NCBI RefSeq assembly: GCF_000708265.2
Contig: NZ_JCKI01000001.1
Span: 682,001 to 746,000 of the forward strand
Length of the DNA stretch: 64,000 bases
DNA from: Pedobacter sp. R20-19
GTDB lineage: Bacteria > Bacteroidota > Bacteroidia > Sphingobacteriales > Sphingobacteriaceae
Direction: 5' to 3'
The translations under genes were made by a program, and so were the position numbers. A model generated the notes under the pieces. It was not told where the DNA came from and made no database searches. It was given only the letters and a program-made list of their open reading frames with translations. This document shows, piece by piece, positions 35,526-44,548 of this stretch; position 1 is the stretch's first letter; each line of letters opens with the position of its first letter.

Positions 35526-35680
35526 GAAATTAGAGAATAATTGAATGAATGAATTTTGAATGAGAGAATGTTAAAGGTATTGAGTATAGCTATATGTCAT
35601 ACACTAATCGGTTAAATATTTCTTCATTCTATCATTTGCTCATTCCATCACTAAATCATTCATTTCTTGTTATAGTTAAA
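35526..35680. repeat. GAATGA / CATTC short-word repeat tract between fcl and oxyR
   Basis: The left part has GAATGAATGAATTTTGAATG and the right part the reversed words CATTCTATCATTTGCTCATTC and CATCACTAAATCATTCATTT, so the two halves are loosely inverted. No T-run or coding frame. It resembles in style, not in sequence, the tracts at 4553-4700 and 38284-38400. Confidence 0.45.
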
Positions 35681-35693
35681 ATTTATATCTTTG
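35667..35693 (+). promoter_or_regulatory. Likely oxyR promoter
   Basis: TTG (35667-35669), a 16-base spacer and TATCTTTG (35686-35693), an exact TAnnTTTG, 24 bases before the ATG. Confidence 0.5.
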
Positions 35694-35717
35694 GATAAAT
35701 AAATCAATTTCTACTAT

Positions 35718-36650
35718 ATGACTTTAGTTCAGCTTGAATATATTGTTGCTGTTGATACTTACAGGAGTTTTGTAACTGCTGCTGAAAAGTGTTTTGTTAC
35801 ACAGCCTACCTTAAGTATGCAGATTCAAAAGCTGGAGGAAATGCTGAGTGTTAAAATATTTGATCGCAGTAAGCAGCCTGTTTTTCCAACAGAAATTGGT
35901 GCTCAGGTAATTGCACAAGCCAGGGTGATTTTGCAGGAGAGTGGGAAGGTGAAAGAATTGATCAGCAGTCAGCAGCAAGATGTTTTAGGAGAACTTAAAA
36001 TTGGGGTAATTCCTACAGTAGCCCCTTATTTATTGCCTGAGGTCATTTCAGCAATGCTGGAAAAATATCCTGATCTTAAACTATTGATTTGGGAATATAC
36101 TACTGAAGATATCATTCATCACCTTAAAACCGGCGTGTTAGATTGTGGTATTTTGGCTACGCCACTAACTGATGCGAATATTTCAGAAACACCTCTTTAC
36201 TATGAGAACTTTGTAAGTTATGTCAGCAAAAATAGTAAGTTGTATAAAAAGAAAGCTGTTGATGCTGATGACCTGAACGAGGAAAATATATGGCTGCTAA
36301 ACGAAGGGCATTGCATGCGCAATCAGGTGCTAAATATTTGTCGATCTACCAAAAATAACAGACTTCAGGGTTTAGAATATAATACTGGAAGTGTGGAGAC
36401 ACTTATTAGAATGGTTGATTTAAATGGTGGGGCAACCTTGCTGCCGGAATTGGCCATTGCTGAATTAAGTGTTAAACAAACTGCAAAAATACGTCATTTC
36501 AAATCGCCTGAACCAGTGAGAGAAATCAGTCTGGTGACACATAAAAACTTTATCAAAAAGAGGATGCTGAATGCTTTAAAAGAAGAAATTTTAGAAATTA
36601 TTCCTAAAACAATGAAGCAAAAGAAAAAGAAAGATATTGTTGGGATTTAA
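35718..36650 (+). CDS. oxyR: Hydrogen-peroxide sensor OxyR (LysR family)
   Basis: A 310-residue LysR-type regulator. The N-terminal winged helix (1-60) contains FVTQPTLSMQIQKLEEML. The effector domain keeps both peroxide-sensing cysteines, Cys199 and Cys208, in LLNEGHCMRNQVLNICR; the numbering is the same as in Escherichia coli OxyR, so peroxide should form the C199-C208 disulfide and switch the protein on. Superoxide dismutase lies 0.8 kb downstream on the other strand and an AhpD-like gene 2.6 kb upstream, but whether it controls them is unknown. Confidence 0.95.
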   Translation: MTLVQLEYIVAVDTYRSFVTAAEKCFVTQPTLSMQIQKLEEMLSVKIFDRSKQPVFPTEIGAQVIAQARVILQESGKVKELISSQQQDVLGELKIGVIPTVAPYLLPEVISAMLEKYPDLKLLIWEYTTEDIIHHLKTGVLDCGILATPLTDANISETPLYYENFVSYVSKNSKLYKKKAVDADDLNEENIWLLNEGHCMRNQVLNICRSTKNNRLQGLEYNTGSVETLIRMVDLNGGATLLPELAIAELSVKQTAKIRHFKSPEPVREISLVTHKNFIKKRMLNALKEEILEIIPKTMKQKKKKDIVGI

Positions 36651-36717
36651 TGATCAGTTCTGTCAAGAACATTTAGGGATTACTGATAGTGTAGAAGAAT
36701 GGGCTTATTGGCAGGAA

Positions 36718-36858
36718 AGATTGCTTCGTCGTACCTCCTCGCAATGACGACCCATCTTGTTATCATCTATCATTTCAACCTCAATAAAGAATTCTGAACT
36801 TTTTAACTTACGAATAATCGTCATTGCGAAGCCAATTCTTCATTGGATGAAGCAATCT
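36718..36858. repeat. Paired REP-like inverted repeat
   Basis: Arms AGATTGCTTC (36718-36727) plus TCGCAATGACG (36739-36749) are mirrored by CGTCATTGCGA (36819-36829) plus GAAGCAATCT (36849-36858). The half-element of about 32-40 bases, of the GTCATTGCGAGG...GAAGCAATCT type, also occurs at 48296-48360 and 57598-57640. The pair sits between convergent genes. Confidence 0.65.
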
Positions 36859-36897
36859 ATTTAGAAGGGCTCCCTACTTGTGATCACAACACTAGAA

Positions 36898-37356
36898 TTA
36901 TTGCTTTTGCTGTTCAAGTGGAGGTGCAGAAAGCAAGCCTTTGATATCACCTTCTACTTCTTCCTCTTCGCCCTTTTTCTTTTTCTTGTTTTTTCCTTTG
37001 GATTTACCGCTTAACCGTTCTTCGATAACTTTATCGTATTCGCTTTGCTGTTCGCCTTTTAATACATTACGGATGTTTTTAGAAGTTTCATTCTGTAATT
37101 TATAGAATTTATCTACATCTTCTTCACGAGAATTTCCAGCTTGTTGTCTCTTAATTAAATCAGCCTGTTCTTTAGCCTGATTAAAAGTAAAACGATAAAT
37201 AACGCTTTTTTGCGTATCGTTTAGTTTTAATCTTTTATCTAAATCATCTACATTTTTTTTAGCAATCTCATCTGGTGTAGGAACCTTATTTTGTTGTGCA
37301 TTTGCCAACCCGCTGATCCCAACTAATATAAAGAGTAAAAATATAACCTGCTTCAT
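36898..37356 (-). CDS. Secreted helical protein with lysine/glutamate-rich tail
   Basis: A 152-residue exported protein: signal peptide (1-20, ANAQ), a helical segment with KLNDTQKSVIYRFTFNQAKEQADLI that recalls the LTxxQ repeats of Spy/CpxP-like periplasmic proteins, and a low-complexity tail GKSKGKNKKKKKGEEEEVE. The relation to Spy is only suggestive. Its start lies about 100 bases from the sod stop on the same strand, with a terminator between. Confidence 0.6.
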   Translation of the reverse strand: MKQVIFLLFILVGISGLANAQQNKVPTPDEIAKKNVDDLDKRLKLNDTQKSVIYRFTFNQAKEQADLIKRQQAGNSREEDVDKFYKLQNETSKNIRNVLKGEQQSEYDKVIEERLSGKSKGKNKKKKKGEEEEVEGDIKGLLSAPPLEQQKQ

Positions 37357-37396
37357 TTTGAATGTCTTAATAGCTGTAAAGTTAGGTAATTATCTT

Positions 37397-37434
37397 AAAA
37401 CAAGAAAGTCCCGATTTTTTATGCCGGGACTTTC
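37397..37434 (-). terminator. Terminator of the superoxide dismutase gene
   Basis: GAAAGTCCCG (37404-37413) / CGGGACTTTC (37425-37434), a perfect 10-base-pair stem with A residues at 37397-37403 supplying the T-run on the minus strand. Confidence 0.8.
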
Positions 37435-37455
37435 TTTATAATTTAAATGGATTGC

Positions 37456-38064
37456 TTACAATGCTTTTTTGTAAAGTTCTGCAACAGCATCCCAATTTAC
37501 AGCATTCCAGATTGCAGCTAAATAATCCGGACGTTTGTTTTGATATTTTAAGTAGTATGCATGTTCCCAAACATCAATACCGAAAATAGGTGTTCCTTTT
37601 ACTTCAGCAATATCCATTAAAGGATTATCCTGATTTGGAGTAGAAGAAACCTGAAGTTTTTTATCAGCACCAACAGATAACCAAGCCCAGCCTGATCCAA
37701 AACGTGTTGCGCCAGCTTCCTGTAATTTAGTTTTTAATTCAGCAAATGAACCAAAAGTTTCATTAATTGCTTTAGCTAAATCGCCAGTTGGCTCGCCACC
37801 TTTATTTGGACCTAAAACGTTCCAGAATAAAGAGTGATTATAATGACCACCACCATTGTTTCTCACAGCAGCAGGATATTTCGAAATATTTTTAACGATT
37901 TCTTCGATGCTTAAATTTGCTTCAGGTTTTCCTTCAACAGCTTTATTTAAGTTAGTTACGTAAGCCTGGTGATGTTTATCATGGTGAATTTCCATGGTAG
38001 TTTTATCAATATGCGGTTCTAATGCGTCTGTAGCGTAATGTAACGCTGGTAATTCAAAAGCCAT
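37456..38064 (-). CDS. sodA: Superoxide dismutase, Mn type
   Basis: A 202-residue cytoplasmic Fe/Mn-family dismutase. Metal ligands are visible at His27 ([11 protein letters not shown]), His77 ([11 protein letters not shown]) and the Asp and His of [20 protein letters not shown]. The second-sphere pattern, Gly in the [11 protein letters not shown] block and Gln in STPNQDNPL, is that of Mn-dependent enzymes rather than FeSOD; cambialistic use of iron cannot be excluded. No signal peptide. TATATTTG at 38107-38100 on the minus strand may be the -7 element. Confidence 0.96.
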   Translation of the reverse strand: MAFELPALHYATDALEPHIDKTTMEIHHDKHHQAYVTNLNKAVEGKPEANLSIEEIVKNISKYPAAVRNNGGGHYNHSLFWNVLGPNKGGEPTGDLAKAINETFGSFAELKTKLQEAGATRFGSGWAWLSVGADKKLQVSSTPNQDNPLMDIAEVKGTPIFGIDVWEHAYYLKYQNKRPDYLAAIWNAVNWDAVAELYKKAL

Positions 38065-38400
38065 AGTTTTATGTTTTAAATTTAAAAATGTTTGTTGAGC
38101 AAATATAACATTCGTAGGTTAAGATTTGTTCATGTTATTATCATCAAATGGTATTTTGGTTTTTAACATAGCGTAGACTTGCTTATTCAAATCAAGAGAC
38201 TGGATAAAAAAAAATCAAAACCATAAGTTAAGTATAAGGGTATTTTTATTGAAAACATTAAGGGATTAAGGATCATTAAGGTATAGTATTTAGTCTTGAT
38301 ACATAATACTAGCTACTTACTACTAATATACATCAGTTCTTTACTTCTTACTTTAGCGCCTAATCTTGATACCTGATACTCGCTACTAGTTACTACTCCC
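38065..38400. other. Intergenic region upstream of sodA with repeat tract
   Basis: The 336-base gap holds the putative sodA -7 element (38100-38107) at its left end and a short-word tract at 38284-38400 with CTTGATACATAATACTAGC, then ACTTACTACTAATA, then CTTGATACCTGATACTCGC. These words are close to those at 4630-4700. No gene was seen. Confidence 0.5.
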
Positions 38401-38868
38401 TCATCTTCTCTTCGCAAAAAAGCTTTTCATCATTGCAGCACATTCTTCGGCCATTACGCCACCTTTCAGCACTGTTTTTGGATGTAGCAAATCTGATCCC
38501 TTAGAAATAAATCCTCGCTTTTCTTCTCTTGCACCGTAAACAATTCTACCAATTTGTGCCCAGTAGCTTGCCCCTGCACACATTACACATGGTTCGATGG
38601 TTACGTATAAAGTGCAATCTTTGAGGTACTTCCCACCAATGGTTTGCGTGGCAGAGGTGAAAGCTTGCATTTCTGCATGTGCCGTTACGTCATTGAAGCG
38701 TTCTGTTAAATTGTAGCCCCGGCCAATAATCCGGTTTTTACTTACCACAATGGCACCAATTGGAATTTCATCTTCAGCCAATGCCTTTTTAGCCTCTTCT
38801 AAAGCGAGCTTCATATAATGGATATCTTCTTCGCCTGAATCAGTGTTTTCAAAATTGTAAAAACTCAT
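38401..38868 (-). CDS. tadA: tRNA-specific adenosine deaminase (TadA-type)
   Basis: A 155-residue zinc deaminase that makes inosine at the wobble position of tRNA-Arg. The active site reads AHAEMQAF (zinc His and catalytic Glu) and PCVMCAGA (two zinc cysteines). The N-terminal YMKLALEEAKKALAEDEIPIGAIVV segment is typical. TATATTTG (38880-38873, minus strand) ends only four bases before the chosen ATG, so either the message is nearly leaderless or translation starts at Met19 (ATG at 38814), which would still leave the whole domain. Confidence 0.93.
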   Translation of the reverse strand: MSFYNFENTDSGEEDIHYMKLALEEAKKALAEDEIPIGAIVVSKNRIIGRGYNLTERFNDVTAHAEMQAFTSATQTIGGKYLKDCTLYVTIEPCVMCAGASYWAQIGRIVYGAREEKRGFISKGSDLLHPKTVLKGGVMAEECAAMMKSFFAKRR

Positions 38869-39068
38869 GAAACAAATATAGGTAATCTTTAATGTTGACC
38901 TAAATTGATTTCATGGCATAATGGGTTTTTTGGTTCAGCTTTGAGTAATATATAATATTTAAATGGTTCCCGCTGATTTACGGTGATCTCGCCGATAAAA
39001 GAAGATATTAATAATATATTTTAGGTAAACTCAAACCTCTCGGAATCAATTTGACCTGCATTGCCAAT

Positions 39069-39407
39069 TTATATCAATTTACTTCCATTAGGTACCTTCC
39101 GTTCCACAGCTGATAATACAATATCGCCATTTTCGTCTGCAAACCCTGTAACGAGAAATTCAGACATAAACTTTCCAATTTGTTTCTTTGGGAAATTAAC
39201 TACACCAATAATTTGTCTGCCAATTAATTCGGGCAAGGTATAATGTTTAGTAATTTGAGCACTACTGTTTTTAATACCCAATTCACCAAAGTCTACCCTT
39301 AATTTGTACGCAGGTTTTTTAGCTTCCGGAAATTCTGTGGCCTCTATAATAGTCCCAATTCTAAGTTCTACCTTTTCAAAATCACCCCAGGATATATGTT
39401 GCATCAT
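39069..39407 (-). CDS. csaA: CsaA-like tRNA-binding-domain protein
   Basis: A 112-residue single-domain protein with the OB-fold tRNA-binding domain found also at the end of MetRS and in PheRS beta: FEKVELRIGTIIEATEFPEAKKPAYKLRVDFGELG, AQITKHYTLPELIGRQIIGVVNFPKKQIGKFMSEFLVTGF. In CsaA the domain dimerises and has been linked to chaperone or export activity; tRNA binding is also shown for relatives. No adjoining synthetase gene. Confidence 0.9.
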   Translation of the reverse strand: MMQHISWGDFEKVELRIGTIIEATEFPEAKKPAYKLRVDFGELGIKNSSAQITKHYTLPELIGRQIIGVVNFPKKQIGKFMSEFLVTGFADENGDIVLSAVERKVPNGSKLI

Positions 39408-39557
39408 TTTATTTTATGAGTGACCAAAATAATAAATTATCAATTAATAACATGTTGTTTTAGTAGAAATAAAGTTTTCAGCTTAAATAGTACATCCAAA
39501 AGTTTCAAGTTTAGGCTGGTTATTTTATAAAAAAAACAATTAATAAAAGCTAAAAAA

Positions 39558-39588
39558 TTTGCGATTAAGAATTTAAGAATTAACTTTA
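39558..39588 (+). promoter_or_regulatory. Promoter of the xylose operon
   Basis: TTTG (39558-39561), a 19-base spacer and TAACTTTA (39581-39588) match the Bacteroidota -33/-7 pair with one mismatch in the last base. The predicted leader to the xylB ATG is about 35 bases. Confidence 0.6.
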
Positions 39589-39605
39589 TGCAACCGTTTG
39601 CATAA
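39586..39605. promoter_or_regulatory. 20-base palindromic operator before xylB
   Basis: TTATGCAACCGTTTGCATAA has perfect 8-base arms around CCGT and overlaps the -7 element by three bases and the start region of transcription. The TGCAAnCGnTTGCA core is the pattern bound by LacI-family repressors. No regulator gene is in the window. Confidence 0.65.
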
Positions 39606-39631
39606 CCAAGTATTAAAATTAATTATAACAA

Positions 39632-41107
39632 ATGTATTTATTAGGTATTGATGTAGGTACATCATCCATAAAGGTTGCAGTAGTAGATGTTCATACGCAA
39701 CAATGTGTTGCAACAGCTCAATATCCAGATCAGGAAACAGAAATAAAATCTATTAAAAACGGCTGGGCAGAACAATCTCCAGTGGAGTGGTGGCAAAATG
39801 TACAACAGGCTGTACTAAAAGTTAACGCAAACGCTAATTTCGATCCTAAAGAAATTAAAGCAATTGGTATTGCTTACCAGATGCATGGTTTAGTCGTGGT
39901 AGATAAAAGCCAGAAAGTTTTAAGAGACAGTATCATATGGTGTGATAGTAGGGCTGTAGAAATAGGCGACAGTGCTTTCGAAGCCATTGGTCACGAAAAA
40001 TCACTATCGCATTTATTAAATTCTCCGGGAAACTTTACGGCCTCTAAACTTGCCTGGGTAAAAGAAAACGAGCCGGAAGTTTTTGCGCAGATAGATAAAA
40101 TTATGTTACCGGGTGATTTTATTTCCATGAAGTTAACAGGATGCATTACCACCAGTATTCCGGCTTTGTCTGAAGGTATTTTCTGGGATTTTCAAAATGA
40201 TGAAATCTCAAGTGATTTGATGAGCCATTATGGATTTGATGAAAATCTGATCCCGGAGATAAAACCACTATTTTCGTCGCATGGAAAACTGCTTGAAGAA
40301 ACAGCCACATTGCTTGGACTTACAGCAGGAATTCCGGTTTCTTACAAATCTGGCGATCAGCCTAACAATGCTTTATCACTAAATGTTTTTAAACCTGGTG
40401 AAGTGGCTGCAACCGCAGGTACATCTGGTGTAATTTATGGTGTAAGTGATGAGTTGACATATGACCAGGAATCGAGGGTAAATACTTTTGCTCACGTAAC
40501 CTACACGAAAGAAAAGAAGCATACAGGTGTATTGCTTTGCATTAACGGTACGGGTAGCATGTATCGGTGGGCTAAACATAATTTTGCTCCACAGGCGAGC
40601 TATCCGGAACTTAATAAGCTTGCTGCAACATCACCTATTGGTAGCAAAGGTTTAAAAGTACTTCCTTTTGGGAATGGAGCTGAACGCATGTTGAATAATA
40701 AATATACTGGCGGACAAGTGCTGGGTATTGACCTTAACCTTCATCAACAGGCTGATATTTTCCGTGCTGTACAAGAAGGAATTGCCTTTTCTTTTAGATA
40801 CGGTTTAGATATCCTGCGTGAAAACGGAATGCAGCCAAAGGTAATTCGGGCTGGCCGGGCAAACTTATTTCTGAGCGAGGTATTTGCCCAAACATTTGTT
40901 GATGTAACGGGAATTCCTGTTGAATTATATGAAAATGACGGGAGTGTTGGTGCGGCATTGGGTGCTGGCATTGGTGCGGGAGTTTTTAAGAATGTAGAAG
41001 ATGCCTTTACGCAACACCAGGTGATCAAAACCTTAAATCCTCAACACTCGGAACAATACGAGCCGATTTATCAGGAATGGAAAGAAATTTTAATTAAATT
41101 ATTATAA
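39632..41107 (+). CDS. xylB: Xylulokinase
   Basis: A 491-residue FGGY-family kinase that phosphorylates D-xylulose to xylulose 5-phosphate. The first phosphate motif GIDVGTSSIKVAVVD opens the protein, followed by GIAYQMHGLVVVD with the expected substrate-site region, WCDSRA, and in the second domain GTSGVIYGV and the C-terminal GGxxN-like RAGRANLFLSEVFAQTF, then DGSVGAALGAG. Length is normal. First gene of the xylB-xylA-symporter operon, 24 bases ahead of xylose isomerase. Confidence 0.96.
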   Translation: MYLLGIDVGTSSIKVAVVDVHTQQCVATAQYPDQETEIKSIKNGWAEQSPVEWWQNVQQAVLKVNANANFDPKEIKAIGIAYQMHGLVVVDKSQKVLRDSIIWCDSRAVEIGDSAFEAIGHEKSLSHLLNSPGNFTASKLAWVKENEPEVFAQIDKIMLPGDFISMKLTGCITTSIPALSEGIFWDFQNDEISSDLMSHYGFDENLIPEIKPLFSSHGKLLEETATLLGLTAGIPVSYKSGDQPNNALSLNVFKPGEVAATAGTSGVIYGVSDELTYDQESRVNTFAHVTYTKEKKHTGVLLCINGTGSMYRWAKHNFAPQASYPELNKLAATSPIGSKGLKVLPFGNGAERMLNNKYTGGQVLGIDLNLHQQADIFRAVQEGIAFSFRYGLDILRENGMQPKVIRAGRANLFLSEVFAQTFVDVTGIPVELYENDGSVGAALGAGIGAGVFKNVEDAFTQHQVIKTLNPQHSEQYEPIYQEWKEILIKLL

Positions 41108-41131
41108 ACAGAACCGCAAATTAAGAGTACA

Positions 41132-42463
41132 ATGAAAAACGTAGTAACAGGAGAAAAAGAATTTTTTAAAGGTATAGATCAGGTTAAATTTGAAGGCTTG
41201 GAAAGTGATAATCCACTTGCTTTCAGATGGTATGATGCTGATAGGGTTGTAGCAGGAAAAACAATGAATGAGCATTTTAAATTTGCTTGTGCTTATTGGC
41301 ATTCCTTTAATGCAAATGGTGCAGATCCTTTTGGTGGTGCCACGCACGTTTTCCCATGGGATGAAAAGAAAGATGCTGTTGAAAGAGCTAAAGATAAAAT
41401 GGATGCTGCCTTCGAGTTTATCACTAAAATGCAAATGCCTTACTACTGTTTCCATGATGTAGATGTAGTTGATTACGGAAATAATATTGCTGAAAACGAA
41501 CACAGATTGCAGGCACTGGTTGAATATGCTAAACAAAAACAAGCCGATAGTGGTGTAAAACTACTTTGGGGAACAGCTAACTTATTCAGCCATGAACGTT
41601 ACATGAATGGTGCTTCTACCAATCCAGACTTTAAAGTTTTAGCACATGGTGCTGCCCAGGTTAAAGCTGCACTGGATGCAACAATTGCACTAGGTGGTGA
41701 AAATTATGTTTTCTGGGGTGGTAGAGAGGGTTATATGAGCCTGCTAAATACCAATATGAAACGTGAGCAGGAGCATTTAGCACAGTTTTTACATACAGCC
41801 AAAGATTATGCCCGTAAACAAGGTTTTAAAGGTACTTTCTTTATTGAACCTAAGCCATGTGAGCCCTCAAAACATCAGTATGACTACGATGCAGCTACCG
41901 TAAAAGGCTTTTTACAACAATACGATTTATTAAATGATTTCAAATTAAATCTCGAAGTTAACCATGCTACCTTAGCGGGTCATACTTTTCAACATGAATT
42001 ACAGGTTGCAGTAGACAGTGGTTTGTTAGGATCTATTGATGCCAATCGTGGCGATTACCAAAATGGCTGGGATACAGATCAGTTTCCAAATGATATTAAC
42101 GAATTGACTGAATCCATGCTGATCATTTTAGAAGGCGGTGGTCTGCAGGGTGGTGGTGTGAATTTCGATGCTAAAATTCGCCGTAACTCTACTGATCCTA
42201 AAGATTTATTTTATGCTCATGTTGGTGGTATGGACATTTTTGCCCGTGCATTAATTACAGCTGATGCCATTCTTCAGAAATCGGATTACAAGAAAATAAG
42301 AACAGATCGTTATGCCTCTTTCGACAGTGGTAAAGGCGCTGATTTTGAACAAGGAAAATTGAGTTTAGAGGATTTAAGAAACTATGCTGCTGAAAATGGA
42401 GAGCCTGAAGTGAGAAGCGGCAGACAAGAATATTTAGAAAATCTAATTAATAGATACATCTAA
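41132..42463 (+). CDS. xylA: Xylose isomerase
   Basis: A 443-residue class II xylose isomerase (the longer type, with an extra N-terminal stretch) that interconverts D-xylose and D-xylulose in the cytoplasm. Active-site sequences are YYCFHDVDV (catalytic His), [29 protein letters not shown] and [18 protein letters not shown], together with GSIDANRGD and [10 protein letters not shown], giving the metal ligands. Located directly after xylulokinase. A long hairpin follows before the symporter gene. Confidence 0.97.
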   Translation: MKNVVTGEKEFFKGIDQVKFEGLESDNPLAFRWYDADRVVAGKTMNEHFKFACAYWHSFNANGADPFGGATHVFPWDEKKDAVERAKDKMDAAFEFITKMQMPYYCFHDVDVVDYGNNIAENEHRLQALVEYAKQKQADSGVKLLWGTANLFSHERYMNGASTNPDFKVLAHGAAQVKAALDATIALGGENYVFWGGREGYMSLLNTNMKREQEHLAQFLHTAKDYARKQGFKGTFFIEPKPCEPSKHQYDYDAATVKGFLQQYDLLNDFKLNLEVNHATLAGHTFQHELQVAVDSGLLGSIDANRGDYQNGWDTDQFPNDINELTESMLIILEGGGLQGGGVNFDAKIRRNSTDPKDLFYAHVGGMDIFARALITADAILQKSDYKKIRTDRYASFDSGKGADFEQGKLSLEDLRNYAAENGEPEVRSGRQEYLENLINRYI

Positions 42464-42481
42464 AATTTAGCAATAAGTAAG

Positions 42482-42549
42482 ATCATAAATTAATAAACGT
42501 CTTTTTAACGTTTTTTTTCTTAAAAAAATGTCATTATTAATTTATGATT
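42482..42549 (+). promoter_or_regulatory. Long nested hairpin between xylA and the symporter gene
   Basis: A 15-base-pair stem, ATCATAAATTAATAA (42482-42496) / TTATTAATTTATGAT (42534-42548), encloses a second A/T stem ACGTTTTTTT / AAAAAAATGT. There is no trailing T-run after the outer stem, so it is more likely an mRNA processing or stabilising element, or an attenuator, than a simple terminator. Confidence 0.45.
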
Positions 42550-42594
42550 TTACTACATTTAGATTTCTAAACCAAATAACCTTTATATCATTCA

Positions 42595-44274
42595 ATGAAA
42601 CAAAACTTACTGGACACGAAGGATTACATTGTATTTGCAGTCTACTTCGTTATTGTAGCCGCCTATGGTCTCTACATCTACAATAAGAAAAAATCTGCAT
42701 CAACAGGTTCCAAAGATTACTTTTTAGCAGAAGGCTCGCTTACCTGGTGGGCAATCGGTGCATCATTAATTGCCTCTAATATTTCTGCCGAGCAGTTTAT
42801 TGGGATGAGTGGATCTGGCTTTAAAATGGGGCTCGCCATTGCTACTTATGAGTGGATGGGTTCTTTAACGCTGGTGATTGTGGCTGTTTTCTTTATTCCT
42901 GTTTACCTTAAGAATAAGATTGCAACAATGCCTCAGTTCCTGCATCAGCGTTACAATGGTACTGTTGCCATGATAATGGCTGTGTTTTGGTTATTATTAT
43001 ATGTAGTGGTTAATTTAACTTCTATCTTATATCTGGGTGCATTAGCCGTAAGCAGTATATCTGGTTTTGATTTAACGTTCTGTATGTATGCCATTGCTGC
43101 ATTTGCCATTTTAATTACGCTTGGTGGTATGAAGGTAATTGGCTATACAGATGTAATTCAAGTGTTTTTCTTAATTCTTGGTGGTTTGGCTACTACTTAT
43201 CTGGCACTTAATTTAGTATCCACTCATTATGGTACAACGGGTGTTTTAGAAGGCTATAGCTTAATGAGTACTAAGGCTTCAGAACATTTTCACATGATTT
43301 TTAAACCTGATAATGAAAATTATATCGATTTACCGGGCTTAAGTGTTTTGATTGGCGGTATGTGGATTGTTAATTTAAACTATTGGGGTTGTAATCAATA
43401 CATCACACAAAGGGCTTTAGGGGCAGATTTAAAAACAGCCCGTGGTGGATTATTATTCGCCGCATTCTTAAAATTGTTAATGCCTATCATCGTGGTGCTT
43501 CCAGGTATTGCTGCATATGTACTTTATAAAGATGGCGCTTTCCAGGCTGAGATGTTGCAAGATGGTTCTGTTAATCCTGATCGTGCTTATCCCGTATTGT
43601 TAAACTTATTACCTGCCGGATTAAAAGGCTTATCATTTGCCGCTTTAACAGCTGCGGTTGTGGCTTCTTTAGCTGGTAAGGCCAATAGTATTGCCACCAT
43701 CTTTACCCTTGATATTTATAAAAAGGTGTTGAAAACCAATGCTTCAGAGAAAGATCTCGTGTTTACGGGTAAAATCGCTGTGGTAGTAGCCATGGTTTTA
43801 GGGGTTTTAATTGCACCTCACTTAGGCATTGACAAAAAAGGAGGTTTCCAATACATTCAGGAATATACAGGTTTCGTATCTCCAGGTATTTTTGCCATGT
43901 TTATTTTAGGATTCTTCTGGAAAAGATCAACTTCAAATGCAGCATTATTCGCCACAATTGGTGGCTTCGGATTGTCTTTACTTTTGAAATTCCTACCAGG
44001 AATGACGGATCTTTCTTTCTTATCTGGAATAGGTTTTTCTGTTAAAACAGCGGCTGGTATATATGAAATTCCTTTCTTAGATAGAATGGGTATTGTATTT
44101 GTGTTCTGTATTTTAGGAATGGTGCTGATCAGTTTAACTGAATTTAGAAAAGGAGTGGCTAATCCGAAAGGACTTGAGATTGATTCTAGCATGTTTAAAA
44201 CAACAACAGGCTTTGCAGTTGGTGCTTTAATTATTGTTGGATTATTAGTTGCCTTATATGGTATTTACTGGTAG
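42595..44274 (+). CDS. Sodium/sugar symporter (SSS family, SGLT-like)
   Basis: A 559-residue inner-membrane transporter with about 14 hydrophobic helices. SSS features are present: GSKDYFLAEGSLTWWAIGASLIASNISAEQFIGMSGSGF at the start of the core (TM1 unwinding region with the sodium-site residues), MPQFLHQRYNG and GKANSIATIFTLDIYKK. Most similar in pattern to vSGLT-type galactose and xylose carriers. Its place as third gene of a xylose catabolic operon makes D-xylose the probable substrate. Ends with a strong terminator. Confidence 0.93.
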   Translation: MKQNLLDTKDYIVFAVYFVIVAAYGLYIYNKKKSASTGSKDYFLAEGSLTWWAIGASLIASNISAEQFIGMSGSGFKMGLAIATYEWMGSLTLVIVAVFFIPVYLKNKIATMPQFLHQRYNGTVAMIMAVFWLLLYVVVNLTSILYLGALAVSSISGFDLTFCMYAIAAFAILITLGGMKVIGYTDVIQVFFLILGGLATTYLALNLVSTHYGTTGVLEGYSLMSTKASEHFHMIFKPDNENYIDLPGLSVLIGGMWIVNLNYWGCNQYITQRALGADLKTARGGLLFAAFLKLLMPIIVVLPGIAAYVLYKDGAFQAEMLQDGSVNPDRAYPVLLNLLPAGLKGLSFAALTAAVVASLAGKANSIATIFTLDIYKKVLKTNASEKDLVFTGKIAVVVAMVLGVLIAPHLGIDKKGGFQYIQEYTGFVSPGIFAMFILGFFWKRSTSNAALFATIGGFGLSLLLKFLPGMTDLSFLSGIGFSVKTAAGIYEIPFLDRMGIVFVFCILGMVLISLTEFRKGVANPKGLEIDSSMFKTTTGFAVGALIIVGLLVALYGIYW

Positions 44275-44291
44275 TAGATATAATATCTAGA

Positions 44292-44331
44292 AAAGAGCCT
44301 GAATCATTTGCTTTGATTCGGGCTTTTTTTA
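44292..44331 (+). terminator. Terminator of the xylose operon
   Basis: AGCCTGAATCA (44296-44306) / TGATTCGGGCT (44314-44324), 11 base pairs with one G-U pair, then a run of T. Confidence 0.88.
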
Positions 44332-44357
44332 TAATCTAAATTTGATGTCTGGTTATT

Positions 44358-44496
44358 CTGGATTTATAATCCAGTCTGATGTTCCTGAGGATTTTTAATC
44401 CTCTATACATGATATCATTATAGGGTTGAACGTTAGCTCAATACTATAAAAATAAGCTAGATAAACAAAGTCGTTGAGGGTAGATTATAAATCCAC
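44358..44496. repeat. Cluster of GGATT-nnn-AATCC palindromes
   Basis: Two 17-base palindromes, CTGGATTTATAATCCAG (44358-44374) and GAGGATTTTTAATCCTC (44387-44403), and a half-decayed third, TAGATTATAAATCCA (44481-44495), lie in the gap between the xylose operon and a convergent lipoprotein gene. Flanking bases change in a compensated way, so the pairing is kept. Confidence 0.55.
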
Positions 44497-44548
44497 AGGT
44501 ATAAAAGTCAGGAAAGAATTTCCAGACTAACGAATGAAAGTTAGTCAA

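Noticed and set aside
41102..41542. 146-residue open frame on the minus strand over the start of xylA
   Set aside because: Antisense of a strongly conserved gene; composition is Phe/Ile/Ser-rich, as expected of a shadow frame.
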